DNA of 10,232 nt from Palsa-506 sp050013415 (lineage in GTDB: Bacteria > Actinomycetota > Actinomycetes > Streptosporangiales > Streptosporangiaceae): assembly GCA_050013415.1 (NCBI GenBank), contig JBEKFH010000153.1:1-10232 (forward strand). The letters run 5' to 3'. Positions 1 to 6,444 of the stretch are shown here, piece after piece. Every line of letters begins with the position of its first letter. Position 1 is the first letter of the stretch. The notes under the pieces were generated by a model, which saw only the letters and a program-made list of their open reading frames with translations, searched no databases and was not told where the DNA came from. The translations under genes and the position numbers were made by a program.

Positions 1-15
1 GACCGGCCGGTCGTT

Positions 16-47
16 CGCCCGGGCCGTTGCCCCGCCCGGGCCGTTGC
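16..47. repeat. Short tandem repeat after the vWA gene stop
   Basis: The 15-bp string cgcccgggccgttgc occurs at 16-30 and again at 33-47, a period of 17 bp. It ends one base before the stop codon of the vWA gene, so it lies in the 3' untranslated side of the operon. The CCCGGG cores are self-complementary and could pair, but there is no run of T on the minus strand after them, so I do not call a terminator. Whether another operon gene follows lies outside the window. Confidence 0.7.
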
Positions 48-48
48 G

Positions 49-1398
49 TCAGCCGGAAGGTACCCGGACCGACCTGGCCCACCCGGGCGCCTCGGGCGCA
101 TCATCCCCGAGCAGGCCGACGACCACCCGCATGCCCCGCGGCGGCTCATCCGGCCAGGGCGTGAACCCGTCGGTCAGCACGACGCCGATGGCAGGCCTCG
201 GCCGCAGCAGGGCCGCTGCCGCGATGCCCGCTCCCATGTCGGTCCCGCCGCCGCCGACGAGCTCGACCTGGCGGGCGGAGCTGACCCGCCGGGCAGGGCC
301 GGCGGCGGTGTCGCAGGCGATCACCCGGACTCGGCGGGCCAGCCCGATGGCGCGCAGCAATCCCTCCACCTCGGCGAGCGACGCGGCGAGCAGGTCGTCG
401 CTCATGCTGCCGGAGGTGTCGCAGACGACGGCGACCTCGGGCACCGGCCGGCGCAGGGCGGGCAGCACCACGTCGCCGCCCGCGGCCGCCCGCCGGGACG
501 GCCGCCGGTAGGAGTAGTCGACGGCGCCGGCGGTGTCGGCGACGGCCCTGCGCAGCTCCGCCGCGAGCGCCGTGCGCCAGTCGACGGCGGGCTCGAGCAG
601 CTGGCTGGCCCAGCGCAGCAAGCCGGCCGGCACGGTACCCGCCTCCCGCCCGTGCCGAACGCAGTCCTGCGCTACCTGCCGGCACAGCAGGCGCGCCTGC
701 CACGGCGCCAGCCCGGGAACGCCGCCGGCGTCCCACGGCCGCGGCCAGCCATCCGCGCCGCTGCCGCAGTCGAGGCTCCAGCCGTCAGTCCCGGCCCCGG
801 GACCGTCGCTCAGCGGAAACGGAGGTTCCGCGGCCCGCGTCGTCGCGTAGTACTGCTCCGCCAGCAGGCCGGTCTCCGACCCCAGGTGGCGGGGCAGCAC
901 CGGCTCGCCGGGCAGCTCAAGCCCGGCGGGCACCAGGTCGTCGTTGATCTCGGCGTCGGCGCACAGCACCCAGGACCGTGCCCGCTCCGCGGGCACGCCG
1001 GCCGGCCCGGCCCGTTCCCCGTGCGCGCGCAGCAAGTGGCACACGTGATGGACCAGCACGCTGCCGAACTGAGCCGGGGTCCAGCTGGCTGCCAGCGCCG
1101 GATCGGCATGCAGCCGCCAGCCTTCGTCGACGGCGACGGTGCCGATCTCCCTGGCCGCCGTCACCTGGGCGCCGAACAGCCCGGTCGCCAGGTAAGGGAA
1201 CCGCGAGGCGGCCCAGAGCCTGGCCGCCGCCAGCCCCGGCACGCCTCCCGGGTCGCCGGTCCCGCCCGGGGTGCCCGCCACGTCCGCCGTGCCGATCCCG
1301 CGCGGGGTGCCGGTCCCGCCTGGGGTGCCGGTCCCGCCTGGGGTGCCGGTCCCGCCCTGGGTGCCCGTCACGTCCGGCGGCTCGCCGCGCGCGGTCAT
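49..1398 (-). CDS. DUF2201-type putative metallopeptidase-like / vWA domain protein
   Basis: This 449-aa protein probably works with the MoxR-type ATPase encoded just upstream. Residues 8-52 are a low-complexity stretch of TGTPGG-like hexapeptides. Residues about 57-200 resemble the N-terminal putative metallopeptidase domain of DUF2201 proteins, with HHVCHLLRAH at 117-126 and the AEINDDL motif at 149-155. The expected HExxH Glu is His118, so peptidase activity is doubtful. Residues about 320-445 form a vWA domain with an intact MIDAS: DTSGS at 327-331, GGGGTDM at 382-388 and LTDG at 408-411. The ATG at 1398 is chosen because its ATGA overlaps the stop of the ATPase gene. The frame stays open upstream to 2076, but that part lies antiphase inside the ATPase gene and is rejected. 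No signal peptide or membrane segment is seen, so it is likely cytoplasmic. The family call is strong; the function is inferred. Confidence 0.92.
   Translation of the reverse strand: MTARGEPPDVTGTQGGTGTPGGTGTPGGTGTPRGIGTADVAGTPGGTGDPGGVPGLAAARLWAASRFPYLATGLFGAQVTAAREIGTVAVDEGWRLHADPALAASWTPAQFGSVLVHHVCHLLRAHGERAGPAGVPAERARSWVLCADAEINDDLVPAGLELPGEPVLPRHLGSETGLLAEQYYATTRAAEPPFPLSDGPGAGTDGWSLDCGSGADGWPRPWDAGGVPGLAPWQARLLCRQVAQDCVRHGREAGTVPAGLLRWASQLLEPAVDWRTALAAELRRAVADTAGAVDYSYRRPSRRAAAGGDVVLPALRRPVPEVAVVCDTSGSMSDDLLAASLAEVEGLLRAIGLARRVRVIACDTAAGPARRVSSARQVELVGGGGTDMGAGIAAAALLRPRPAIGVVLTDGFTPWPDEPPRGMRVVVGLLGDDAPEAPGWARSVRVPSG
1250..1375 (-). repeat. Seven 18-bp tandem units encoding a TGTPGG-like linker
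   Basis: Seven consecutive 18-bp units occupy 1250-1375. Units at 1304-1321 and 1322-1339 are identical (ggggtgccggtcccgcct), 1340-1357 differs by one base, and the outer units (1250, 1268, 1286, 1358) are more diverged. The unit length is a multiple of three, so copy-number changes preserve the reading frame. They encode a flexible Gly/Thr/Pro N-terminal tail on the vWA protein, beginning about eight residues after its start. The identity of the central copies suggests recent slippage or recombination. Confidence 0.85.
1395..1398 (-). other. ATGA stop/start overlap, ATPase to vWA gene
   Basis: Read on the minus strand, the TGA stop of the MoxR-type ATPase gene (1397-1395) shares bases with the ATG start of the vWA gene (1398-1396). 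The sequence just before is CTGCGGGG, with no properly spaced Shine-Dalgarno site. Translation of the vWA gene therefore probably depends on termination and reinitiation, which would keep the two products in a fixed ratio. Confidence 0.9.
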
Positions 1399-2525
1399 CC
1401 CCGCAGCAGCCCGGCGTCCCGCAGCACCGGGGCGAACAGCCGGACCTCGGCCGGCAGCGGCGTCCCGTCGGGCCTGCACCTGGCCAGCATCCGGGCCGCC
1501 ACGGCGGCGACGTCGGGCGCACCTGCTGCCGCCTTGCCGAGCACCCGCCAGCCCGCCGTCCAGCGCTCCGGCGTCGGATCGGCGGCCACCACCGCGGCCA
1601 CCGCGGTCACCGCGGCGTAGGCACGGTCGCCGCGCTTCGGCAGCACGAAGGAGTCCGGGTCGGCAAGCACGGCCTCCGGGTCGGGCAGGTCCATCTCCGC
1701 GAGCCAGGCCAGGAACTCCACCCCCGCGCCTTCGCCGACCGCCCCTCTCACCAGCGCAGAACGCGCCTCGCCGCCCGCTCCGGCAGCCTCGCTTGCCGCC
1801 GCCAGCCGCGCTGTCATGTCCCAGGTTCGCGGGCTCGGCCAGCCCTTGCCCATGGATGCCGCGTCGGCCGGCGGCGCGCAGGCGAGGGCTGGCCGCGCGT
1901 GCAGGAACGCCGCCACCAGGCCGCGCGTCACGCCAAGCCCGGCTTCCCAGCCGTCCGGCAAGGTGGGCACCACCGGCGCCGCCCAGCCTCCCGCCAGCCC
2001 GTCGGCGACGGCCCTGGGATCGACCTCCCAGGCAAGGTGACAGAGCCGGTTGGCCAGCGGAGCCGACAGGTCCCACCCGTCGGCGGCCTGTTCCGGTGGG
2101 TTCGCCGCGGCGACCACCGACACCTGGTCGGGCAGGGCCAGGTCGCCGACCACCCGCTCGAGAACCACCCGCAACAGGGCCGCCTGTACGGCGGGCGGCG
2201 CGGTGGACAGCTCGTCAAGGAACAGCAGGCCGCGGCCGCCCTCGGCGAGCCGCCGCGCCCAGCCGGGCGGAGCGAAGCGCACCCCGTCGCCCACCACGAT
2301 GGGCAGCCCGGCGAAATCGGACGGCTCGCGGATGGAGGCAATCACGGTCTCGCAGGGCCAGCCCATCTGCTCCGCCATGGCCCGGATCGTGGCAGTCTTG
2401 CCGGTGCCGGGCGCTCCCCAGAGCAGCACGGGAACCCGGGCAGCCACCGCCACGCCCAGCGCCTCCACGGCAGCCGCCTGCCGCTGCGCGCCGGCCCCGG
2501 CGAACCGCCGCCCGTCCCCGCTCAT
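1395..2525 (-). CDS. MoxR-type AAA+ ATPase
   Basis: This 376-aa cytoplasmic ATPase is expected to hydrolyse ATP to remodel or load a partner, most likely the vWA protein encoded next to it. The AAA+ motifs are complete: Walker A GAPGTGKT at 37-44, Walker B LLFLDE at 100-105, sensor 1 Asn142 in AAANPPE, an arginine-finger candidate Arg160 in PLANR, and a sensor 2 segment SPRTWDM at 231-237. The length is somewhat above a minimal MoxR protein because of an Ala-rich helical C-terminal lid. The start is the ATG at 2525, whose ATGA overlaps the stop of the upstream 436-aa gene; GGAG and GAGGGG strings just upstream can serve as ribosome binding sites. It is the third gene of the four-gene operon. 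The family call is firm; the substrate is unknown. Confidence 0.93.
   Translation of the reverse strand: MSGDGRRFAGAGAQRQAAAVEALGVAVAARVPVLLWGAPGTGKTATIRAMAEQMGWPCETVIASIREPSDFAGLPIVVGDGVRFAPPGWARRLAEGGRGLLFLDELSTAPPAVQAALLRVVLERVVGDLALPDQVSVVAAANPPEQAADGWDLSAPLANRLCHLAWEVDPRAVADGLAGGWAAPVVPTLPDGWEAGLGVTRGLVAAFLHARPALACAPPADAASMGKGWPSPRTWDMTARLAAASEAAGAGGEARSALVRGAVGEGAGVEFLAWLAEMDLPDPEAVLADPDSFVLPKRGDRAYAAVTAVAAVVAADPTPERWTAGWRVLGKAAAGAPDVAAVAARMLARCRPDGTPLPAEVRLFAPVLRDAGLLRG
2522..2525 (-). other. ATGA stop/start overlap, 436-aa gene to ATPase
   Basis: The TGA of the 436-aa gene (2524-2522) overlaps the ATG of the ATPase gene (2525-2523) on the minus strand. With the overlap at 1395-1398 this places three genes in one translationally coupled chain, which is good evidence that their products act together. 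Confidence 0.9.
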
Positions 2526-3832
2526 GACCCCTCATCTCCGCTGATGGCGCCCCCATCTGAATGCTGCCTGCCATCCGGGCCGCCGACGCTGCTCTCGCTG
2601 ACCCCGGTGCTCTCGACCCATCCCCGGGCGGTCGCGCGCACCTTGAGTATCACCGGATCAGCGCCGGGCTCGCGCACGCCGAGCACCGTGACCTCGGGCC
2701 AGGCCGCCTCCCGTACTGCGACGATCAGGTGCCCGCTGACGACAGCGAGCCCGGCCGCCCAGACCGACGCCAGCCAGGCGGCCGGAAGCGCGGCGCGGAG
2801 TTTGCGGTCGCTGCCGCTCCCGGTCATCGCCAGCTCCCCCCAGCCCGCGCCGAAGTGCAGCGCGCCAGAGTGCTGCGGGTCCTTGTACTGCGGGTCCTCG
2901 TGCAGCGTGACCTCGACCTGGTCCGGGCCGATGCCGAGCCAGGCCGCCGCGGCGGGCGCAAGCCGCCCGGCCAGCGCCGCGACCAGGGCGGGCCGGTGCG
3001 TCGCACCATCGCCCGCACGGCTGCCGCCGTCCGCCCAGGCCGCGGCGACCGTGGCGGTCAGCCGGAGCGCGAGCTCGGGGCCGAGTGTGAGCAGGGCCAG
3101 CAGCTCGGCCTGCCTGGCCCGGGCCCGCTCGAACTCCCGGTCCGCGGGATTGGTTCCGGCGGCGAAATAACTCAGGACCGTGAACGATGAGGCGGCGGCA
3201 CTGGCCGCGCCCGACGCCCGTCGTTGCCCCGCGCCCGATGGCGGGTGCTGCCCCGCGCTCGATGACGGACCTTGCCCGGCGCTGGACACCAGTCGTTGCC
3301 CGGCCCGGACGTAGCCGCCGGAGGTGGCCTGGCGGCGGATCGCGGCGGCCCGCGCGATACGACGGTGCTGGCCGCCCAGTAGGCCCCGGGCATAGGCCAG
3401 CAGCGAGAATCCAGCGTTGCCCGGCCCGATGAGGGCTGTGCCGCCAGCGCTCCGGAATACCGCCCCGCCCTGGCCCGGCATCATCCTGTTCTGGCCCCGC
3501 GCCAGCCAGCCCTGGCCGGACAGCCTGAGCCGGTCAATCTCGTCGCGGGTGACGGTCAGCTCGTCGGCGTCGGACCGGGGTCCGACCGCCAGCACCTCCA
3601 GATCGTCGCTTCTTGCGCCCCATGCCTCGGTCAGCTCGATGCATTCCGCCCGGTCGCCGCCCAGCGCCGCAAGTACGAGTTCCGCCTCGGCATCGGGATG
3701 ATCGGCCGCGATCAGCCTGCCCTGCTCCCAGCGCAGCTGGTGCGTGCCGGAACCGCACGGCACCCGGACTGACACGGGTGGCAGCGCGGCCCACCACGGC
3801 GCGTCCTGCTGCCGGGGCCCGGCCCCGCTCAT
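2522..3832 (-). CDS. Unrecognised protein, possible third partner of a MoxR/vWA system
   Basis: I do not recognise a family for this 436-aa protein. It has no signal peptide or clear membrane span. Residues about 13-100 look like a mixed alpha/beta domain with tryptophans (PWWAALPP at 12-19, HQLRW at 31-35) and the stretch DHPDAEAELVLAALGG at 44-59. Residues 176-207 are four octapeptides of the form xAGQxxxx, followed by an Ala/Ser-rich linker to about 215. Residues about 217-405 form a second region with helical segments (231-265, 281-298) and then beta-like strands (304-400). The last 30 residues are Gly/Ser/Asp-rich. Position directly before a MoxR-type ATPase and a vWA gene, with an ATGA overlap, suggests it is the variable third component, perhaps an adaptor or substrate receptor. 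The ATG start at 3832 has no good Shine-Dalgarno site and may rely on reinitiation. Confidence 0.85.
   Translation of the reverse strand: MSGAGPRQQDAPWWAALPPVSVRVPCGSGTHQLRWEQGRLIAADHPDAEAELVLAALGGDRAECIELTEAWGARSDDLEVLAVGPRSDADELTVTRDEIDRLRLSGQGWLARGQNRMMPGQGGAVFRSAGGTALIGPGNAGFSLLAYARGLLGGQHRRIARAAAIRRQATSGGYVRAGQRLVSSAGQGPSSSAGQHPPSGAGQRRASGAASAAASSFTVLSYFAAGTNPADREFERARARQAELLALLTLGPELALRLTATVAAAWADGGSRAGDGATHRPALVAALAGRLAPAAAAWLGIGPDQVEVTLHEDPQYKDPQHSGALHFGAGWGELAMTGSGSDRKLRAALPAAWLASVWAAGLAVVSGHLIVAVREAAWPEVTVLGVREPGADPVILKVRATARGWVESTGVSESSVGGPDGRQHSDGGAISGDEGS
3212..3307 (-). repeat. Four 24-bp tandem units encoding xAGQ octapeptides
   Basis: Inside the 436-aa gene, four in-frame 24-bp units encode RAGQRLVS, SAGQGPSS, SAGQHPPS and GAGQRRAS (residues 176-207). 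They form a disordered-looking linker between the two ordered halves of the protein. On the plus strand the units share a ttgcccc/ctgcccc core. The unit length preserves frame, so the number of copies probably varies between relatives. Confidence 0.8.
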
Positions 3833-3903
3833 TGGCGCACCGCGGTCATCCGGCGCACGCGGTCATCCGGCGCACCGCGGTCATCCGGCGCACCGGGCTC
3901 ATT
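3833..3903 (-). repeat. Tandem repeat filling the gap between the first two operon genes
   Basis: Four units of 17-18 bp fill the space between the stop at 3899 and the start at 3832: 3833-3850, 3851-3867, 3868-3885 and a degenerate 3886-3903. On the minus strand the unit is GATGACCGCGGTGCGCCG, so each of the three good copies carries an ATG. These ATGs (3849, 3866, 3884) are not in frame with the downstream gene. The copy nearest the gene opens a six-codon frame (MTAVRQ) whose TGA overlaps the real ATG at 3832 as ATGA. Both flanks read AATGAGC. Confidence 0.85.
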
Positions 3904-5737
3904 CCGGCGCCAGCCACTCGAGCGGTACCTTGGCGGTCACCCGGCCGGCCGTGCTGGCGAGGCTGACCTCAAGGGAGGTCGCCTGGGGATGCAGCGGCGG
4001 GAACAGGTTCATCCGCACGTCCGAGTGGCCGTCGCCGTAGCCGCCACCGCCCGCCGTAGCCACGTGCCAGCGTCCCGCGTCGTCGTGCGCCCACCACGAC
4101 AAGGGGCTGTCTATGTCGCAGCCGAAGGAGTACGGATCAGGCTGCTCCCCCCAGCCCTGGACGTGCAATTCCGCTGTTGCGGAATCTGAACGGAGCCCGG
4201 CGAGCACGAAGCGCGTGCCATCGAGTTCTGGCAGGACCACGGCTACGCCGGCGACGCCGTGCGGGCCGTCGCGGCGATGGCCGTTCTCCAGCACGCTGGT
4301 CCATGCGTCGGGGAGCCCGGCCGGCCGCGCGTTGGCCCTCAGGACGTCGGGGACGTCGATGCCGAGGCGCCGGGCAAGCGCGACGAGGCGATCGAGCGCG
4401 GCGCAGGCGCTCGGCAGTACGCCACTGGCCTCCAGGGCCGTCGCGATGTCGGCGATATGCGAGAGGTCGTGGTGGCGGATGACGCCGCTGGGGCTTCTCG
4501 CCGCTTGCACCAGCAGGCTCTCGGCTGCCAATTCGAACAGCCGGTCGACGGGGCTGCCGACCGGGATCGGGCCGGTAGCCCCGTCGCTCCCGGCGTCGGC
4601 GCTCGTAAGATCCACTCGGATGGGAGCCGAGCCCGGGCTCATGGTCAGGTCCAGCCACCGGACCCCGGCTGGCGGGACCGGGGAGATGTCCAGCGTGCCG
4701 GACCAATCACCGCGGCTCTCGCTGCTCCAGCTGCCGAGGTTGAGTTCGTAGCTATTGCCCTGGTCGTCGGCGGCGCTCGGCCAGGAGCCGTGGAGATTGT
4801 GCAACGCCGCCCACCTGTCACGGCGAGGCACCTGGCCCAGTGGCTCCAGCCGGCGCCCCACTGCGGTCAGGCTCGCCCGGTCGGGCGCGATCACCAGCGT
4901 GAGCAGGCGGGTATCGCCCAGTCCGCTGCCCGGCGCGGCCGGAATGGTGACTCCGACACCGGCCGCGCGGTACAGCCCGGCAGGAGCACCCGCGGTCGGC
5001 TGGCGACGCCTGGTCATCATGTCCTGGCGCGCCAGCGAGCGCGGATCGAACCGCGACCGGGCCAGCAGGGCGGTCTGCAGCCCGGTGAGTACCACATCCG
5101 CGGTGTCGTTATCGATGGCGCCCGCCTGGACGAGCGCGCTGGCCACCATCCGGAGCCGGTGAACGCCTTCCTCAGCTGACAGCTCACTGTGCTCATCGTC
5201 AGTTCCCAGCCTGACGCCGGGCCGGGAATTGATTGTCCTGGCAGCCTGCCGCCGCACGCTCGCGATCGCGCCTGTCGCCGTGTCGCCGAGCCTCTGCGCC
5301 GCGCCGAAGGCGCGCCATTCGATGGATTCCAGCCTGTGCGCGGTCTCTTCGGCGAATGGCCGCAGCCTGACCGCCTGCTCGCCTAGCGTCTGCAGTGCAC
5401 GTACCGCGTCCTCCGCCAGCGGGCGCAGCGCACGCGCAGCCTCGTCGGCCAGCGGCTGCAGCGTGCGCACTGCATCTTCGCCCAGCGGGCGTAGCGCACG
5501 GGAGGCATCAACAGCGAGTGGTTGCAGGGGGTTGGCGGCTCGCCTGGCCAGCGGCAGGACCGGCCGGGCCGCGCTTGCGATGAGAGCGGCCCCGGGCCGC
5601 GCCAGGCCGGCGGCGGCCCGCAGCCGTGCCGGCATCCCGGCTGCGTCCGGAGGAACGTAGCGGGGGAGCGTCAGCGCCCGGCGGAGCTCAGCCTCGGCGC
5701 GCAGCCGCAGGTAGGTCTCAGCTTGCTCGGCGGTCAC
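3899..5737 (-). CDS. Unrecognised protein with 11-residue amphipathic repeats and duplicated beta-type module
   Basis: I recognise no family for this 612-aa protein, the first gene of the operon. Residues 1-60 are helical and Ala/Arg-rich. Residues 71-135 hold six units of 10-11 residues (for example LRPLGEDAVRT, LQPLADEAARA, LRPLAEDAVRA), an amphipathic helix pattern as in membrane- or coat-binding proteins. Residues about 186-235 are helical. Residues about 317-378 and 549-607 look like two copies of one beta-type module, each with a DDxG motif, a Gly/Ser stretch, a Pro-rich turn and a final strand pair. Between them lies a helical segment (395-465). No signal peptide is seen. The start is the GTG at 5737, with GGAGG 15 nt upstream, a rather long spacing, so the exact start is less certain. 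Its leading place in the operon suggests a sensor, scaffold or effector; this is inference. Confidence 0.85.
   Translation of the reverse strand: MTAEQAETYLRLRAEAELRRALTLPRYVPPDAAGMPARLRAAAGLARPGAALIASAARPVLPLARRAANPLQPLAVDASRALRPLGEDAVRTLQPLADEAARALRPLAEDAVRALQTLGEQAVRLRPFAEETAHRLESIEWRAFGAAQRLGDTATGAIASVRRQAARTINSRPGVRLGTDDEHSELSAEEGVHRLRMVASALVQAGAIDNDTADVVLTGLQTALLARSRFDPRSLARQDMMTRRRQPTAGAPAGLYRAAGVGVTIPAAPGSGLGDTRLLTLVIAPDRASLTAVGRRLEPLGQVPRRDRWAALHNLHGSWPSAADDQGNSYELNLGSWSSESRGDWSGTLDISPVPPAGVRWLDLTMSPGSAPIRVDLTSADAGSDGATGPIPVGSPVDRLFELAAESLLVQAARSPSGVIRHHDLSHIADIATALEASGVLPSACAALDRLVALARRLGIDVPDVLRANARPAGLPDAWTSVLENGHRRDGPHGVAGVAVVLPELDGTRFVLAGLRSDSATAELHVQGWGEQPDPYSFGCDIDSPLSWWAHDDAGRWHVATAGGGGYGDGHSDVRMNLFPPLHPQATSLEVSLASTAGRVTAKVPLEWLAPE
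5333..5527 (-). repeat. 33-bp repeats encoding 11-residue amphipathic units
   Basis: Six in-frame units of about 33 bp (one is 30 bp) encode LQPLAVDASRA, LRPLGEDAVRT, LQPLADEAARA, LRPLAEDAVRA, LQTLGEQAVR and LRPFAEETAHR. Leu at positions 1 and 4 and Ala at position 8 recur, with acidic residues at 6-7 and Arg near the end. Eleven residues is three helical turns, so the hydrophobic residues line one face of a long helix. The DNA copies are diverged, so the repeat is conserved for its protein pattern and is not freshly expanded. Confidence 0.8.
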
Positions 5738-5899
5738 GCATCCAGCGTCCCACCTCCGCGACCCACGCGCACCCGCCCCTGATGGCTGACGCGATGGTGC
5801 GGTGCCTGAGGCGGCTGGTGGGATGATGCACGGGCCGGTCGCGTGGGGTATCTCTCCTCCGGCCAGGCCCCGGCCGGTGACGATGATAAGGATGCATCC
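5738..5899. promoter_or_regulatory. Divergent intergenic region between the operon and the membrane protein gene
   Basis: This 162-bp segment separates the GTG start of the minus-strand operon (5737) from the GTG start of the plus-strand membrane protein gene (5900), so it must hold promoters for both directions unless either is transcribed from elsewhere. I find no convincing -35/-10 pair on either strand. The minus-strand ribosome binding site is the complement of cctcc at 5753-5757. There is no repeat or inverted repeat strong enough to name as an operator. Confidence 0.5.
5888..5892 (+). promoter_or_regulatory. Ribosome binding site deciding the membrane protein start
   Basis: AAGGA lies 7 nt upstream of the GTG at 5900. 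No comparable site precedes the in-frame GTG at 5843, so the shorter reading is preferred. Confidence 0.7.
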
Positions 5900-6412
5900 G
5901 TGGTTCCTGATGACTTCCTGGGGTATTTCACTGCCGCCGCGGCGGCGGCCGGGGCGCTGATCGGTCTGCTATTCGTCTCCATCTCGCTGCGCCCGGACAC
6001 GGTCTTCGGCGGGAGGGCGGCCGCTGATGGCCGGGCACTCGCGGGATCGGCTTTCACAGCCCTGGTCAACGCGTTCTTCGTGTCCCTGCTGGCCCTCATG
6101 CCCCAGGACAACCTGGGCTACCCGGCTGCCATCCTGGGCGGGTATAGCCTGTTCAGGACGCTACAGCTGCACTGGCGCATCGGGCGGCGGGATCTTCATC
6201 TCATGTCCCTCATCCTCAGCTCCTGCACGTACCTGGGGCAGCTGATTACCGGAGTCCTGCTGGTCGCCCGGCCGCACGATTCGTCGCTCGTCTACACCGT
6301 GGCCTACCTGCTGATCGCCTCGTTCTCGCTGGCCCTGATCCGTGCCTGGGCGCTGCTGCAAGGCAGGCACATCAGCCAGCAAGCGCCGGGCAGCGACCAA
6401 CAGCTCTCCTAG
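5900..6412 (+). CDS. Small multi-pass membrane protein of unknown function
   Basis: This 170-aa protein has about five hydrophobic segments, at residues 10-30 (a run of six Ala then GALIGLLFVSISL), 49-67, 72-88, 99-123 and 129-153, and a polar C-terminal tail. It should sit in the cytoplasmic membrane. The GTG at 5900 is preferred to the in-frame GTG at 5843 because AAGGA is 7 nt upstream and because the first hydrophobic segment then begins soon after the start, as is usual. I know no function for it; small proteins with this general look occur widely in actinomycetes. It is divergent from the four-gene operon and followed, after a hairpin, by a small histidine-rich protein gene on the same strand. 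A functional link with either neighbour is not shown. Confidence 0.82.
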   Translation: MVPDDFLGYFTAAAAAAGALIGLLFVSISLRPDTVFGGRAAADGRALAGSAFTALVNAFFVSLLALMPQDNLGYPAAILGGYSLFRTLQLHWRIGRRDLHLMSLILSSCTYLGQLITGVLLVARPHDSSLVYTVAYLLIASFSLALIRAWALLQGRHISQQAPGSDQQLS

Positions 6413-6444
6413 GAACTGGCCACCGCCCTGGGGGCGCGCAGGAG

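Noticed and set aside
1250..1375. Repeat array as a CRISPR
   Set aside because: The 18-bp units are directly adjacent with no spacers, are in frame within a coding region, and no cas gene is present.
1399..2076. Upstream extension of the vWA open frame by 226 residues
   Set aside because: It lies inside the ATPase gene in another frame, reads as Arg/Gly/Ala-rich low-complexity sequence, and the ATGA overlap at 1398 gives a clear start.
2877..2906. Two copies of ctgcgggtcct in the 436-aa gene as a regulatory repeat
   Set aside because: They encode a small EDPQY/KDPQH duplication within the protein; two short copies in coding sequence are not enough to call a site.
978..3170. 730-residue open frame on the plus strand
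   Set aside because: It is antisense to three well-supported genes, and its translation is Arg/Pro/Ala-rich with no domain. Long antisense frames are common at this GC content.
5843..5899. Earlier GTG start for the membrane protein
   Set aside because: The 19 extra residues are polar and acidic with no ribosome binding site, while the GTG at 5900 has AAGGA at 7 nt.
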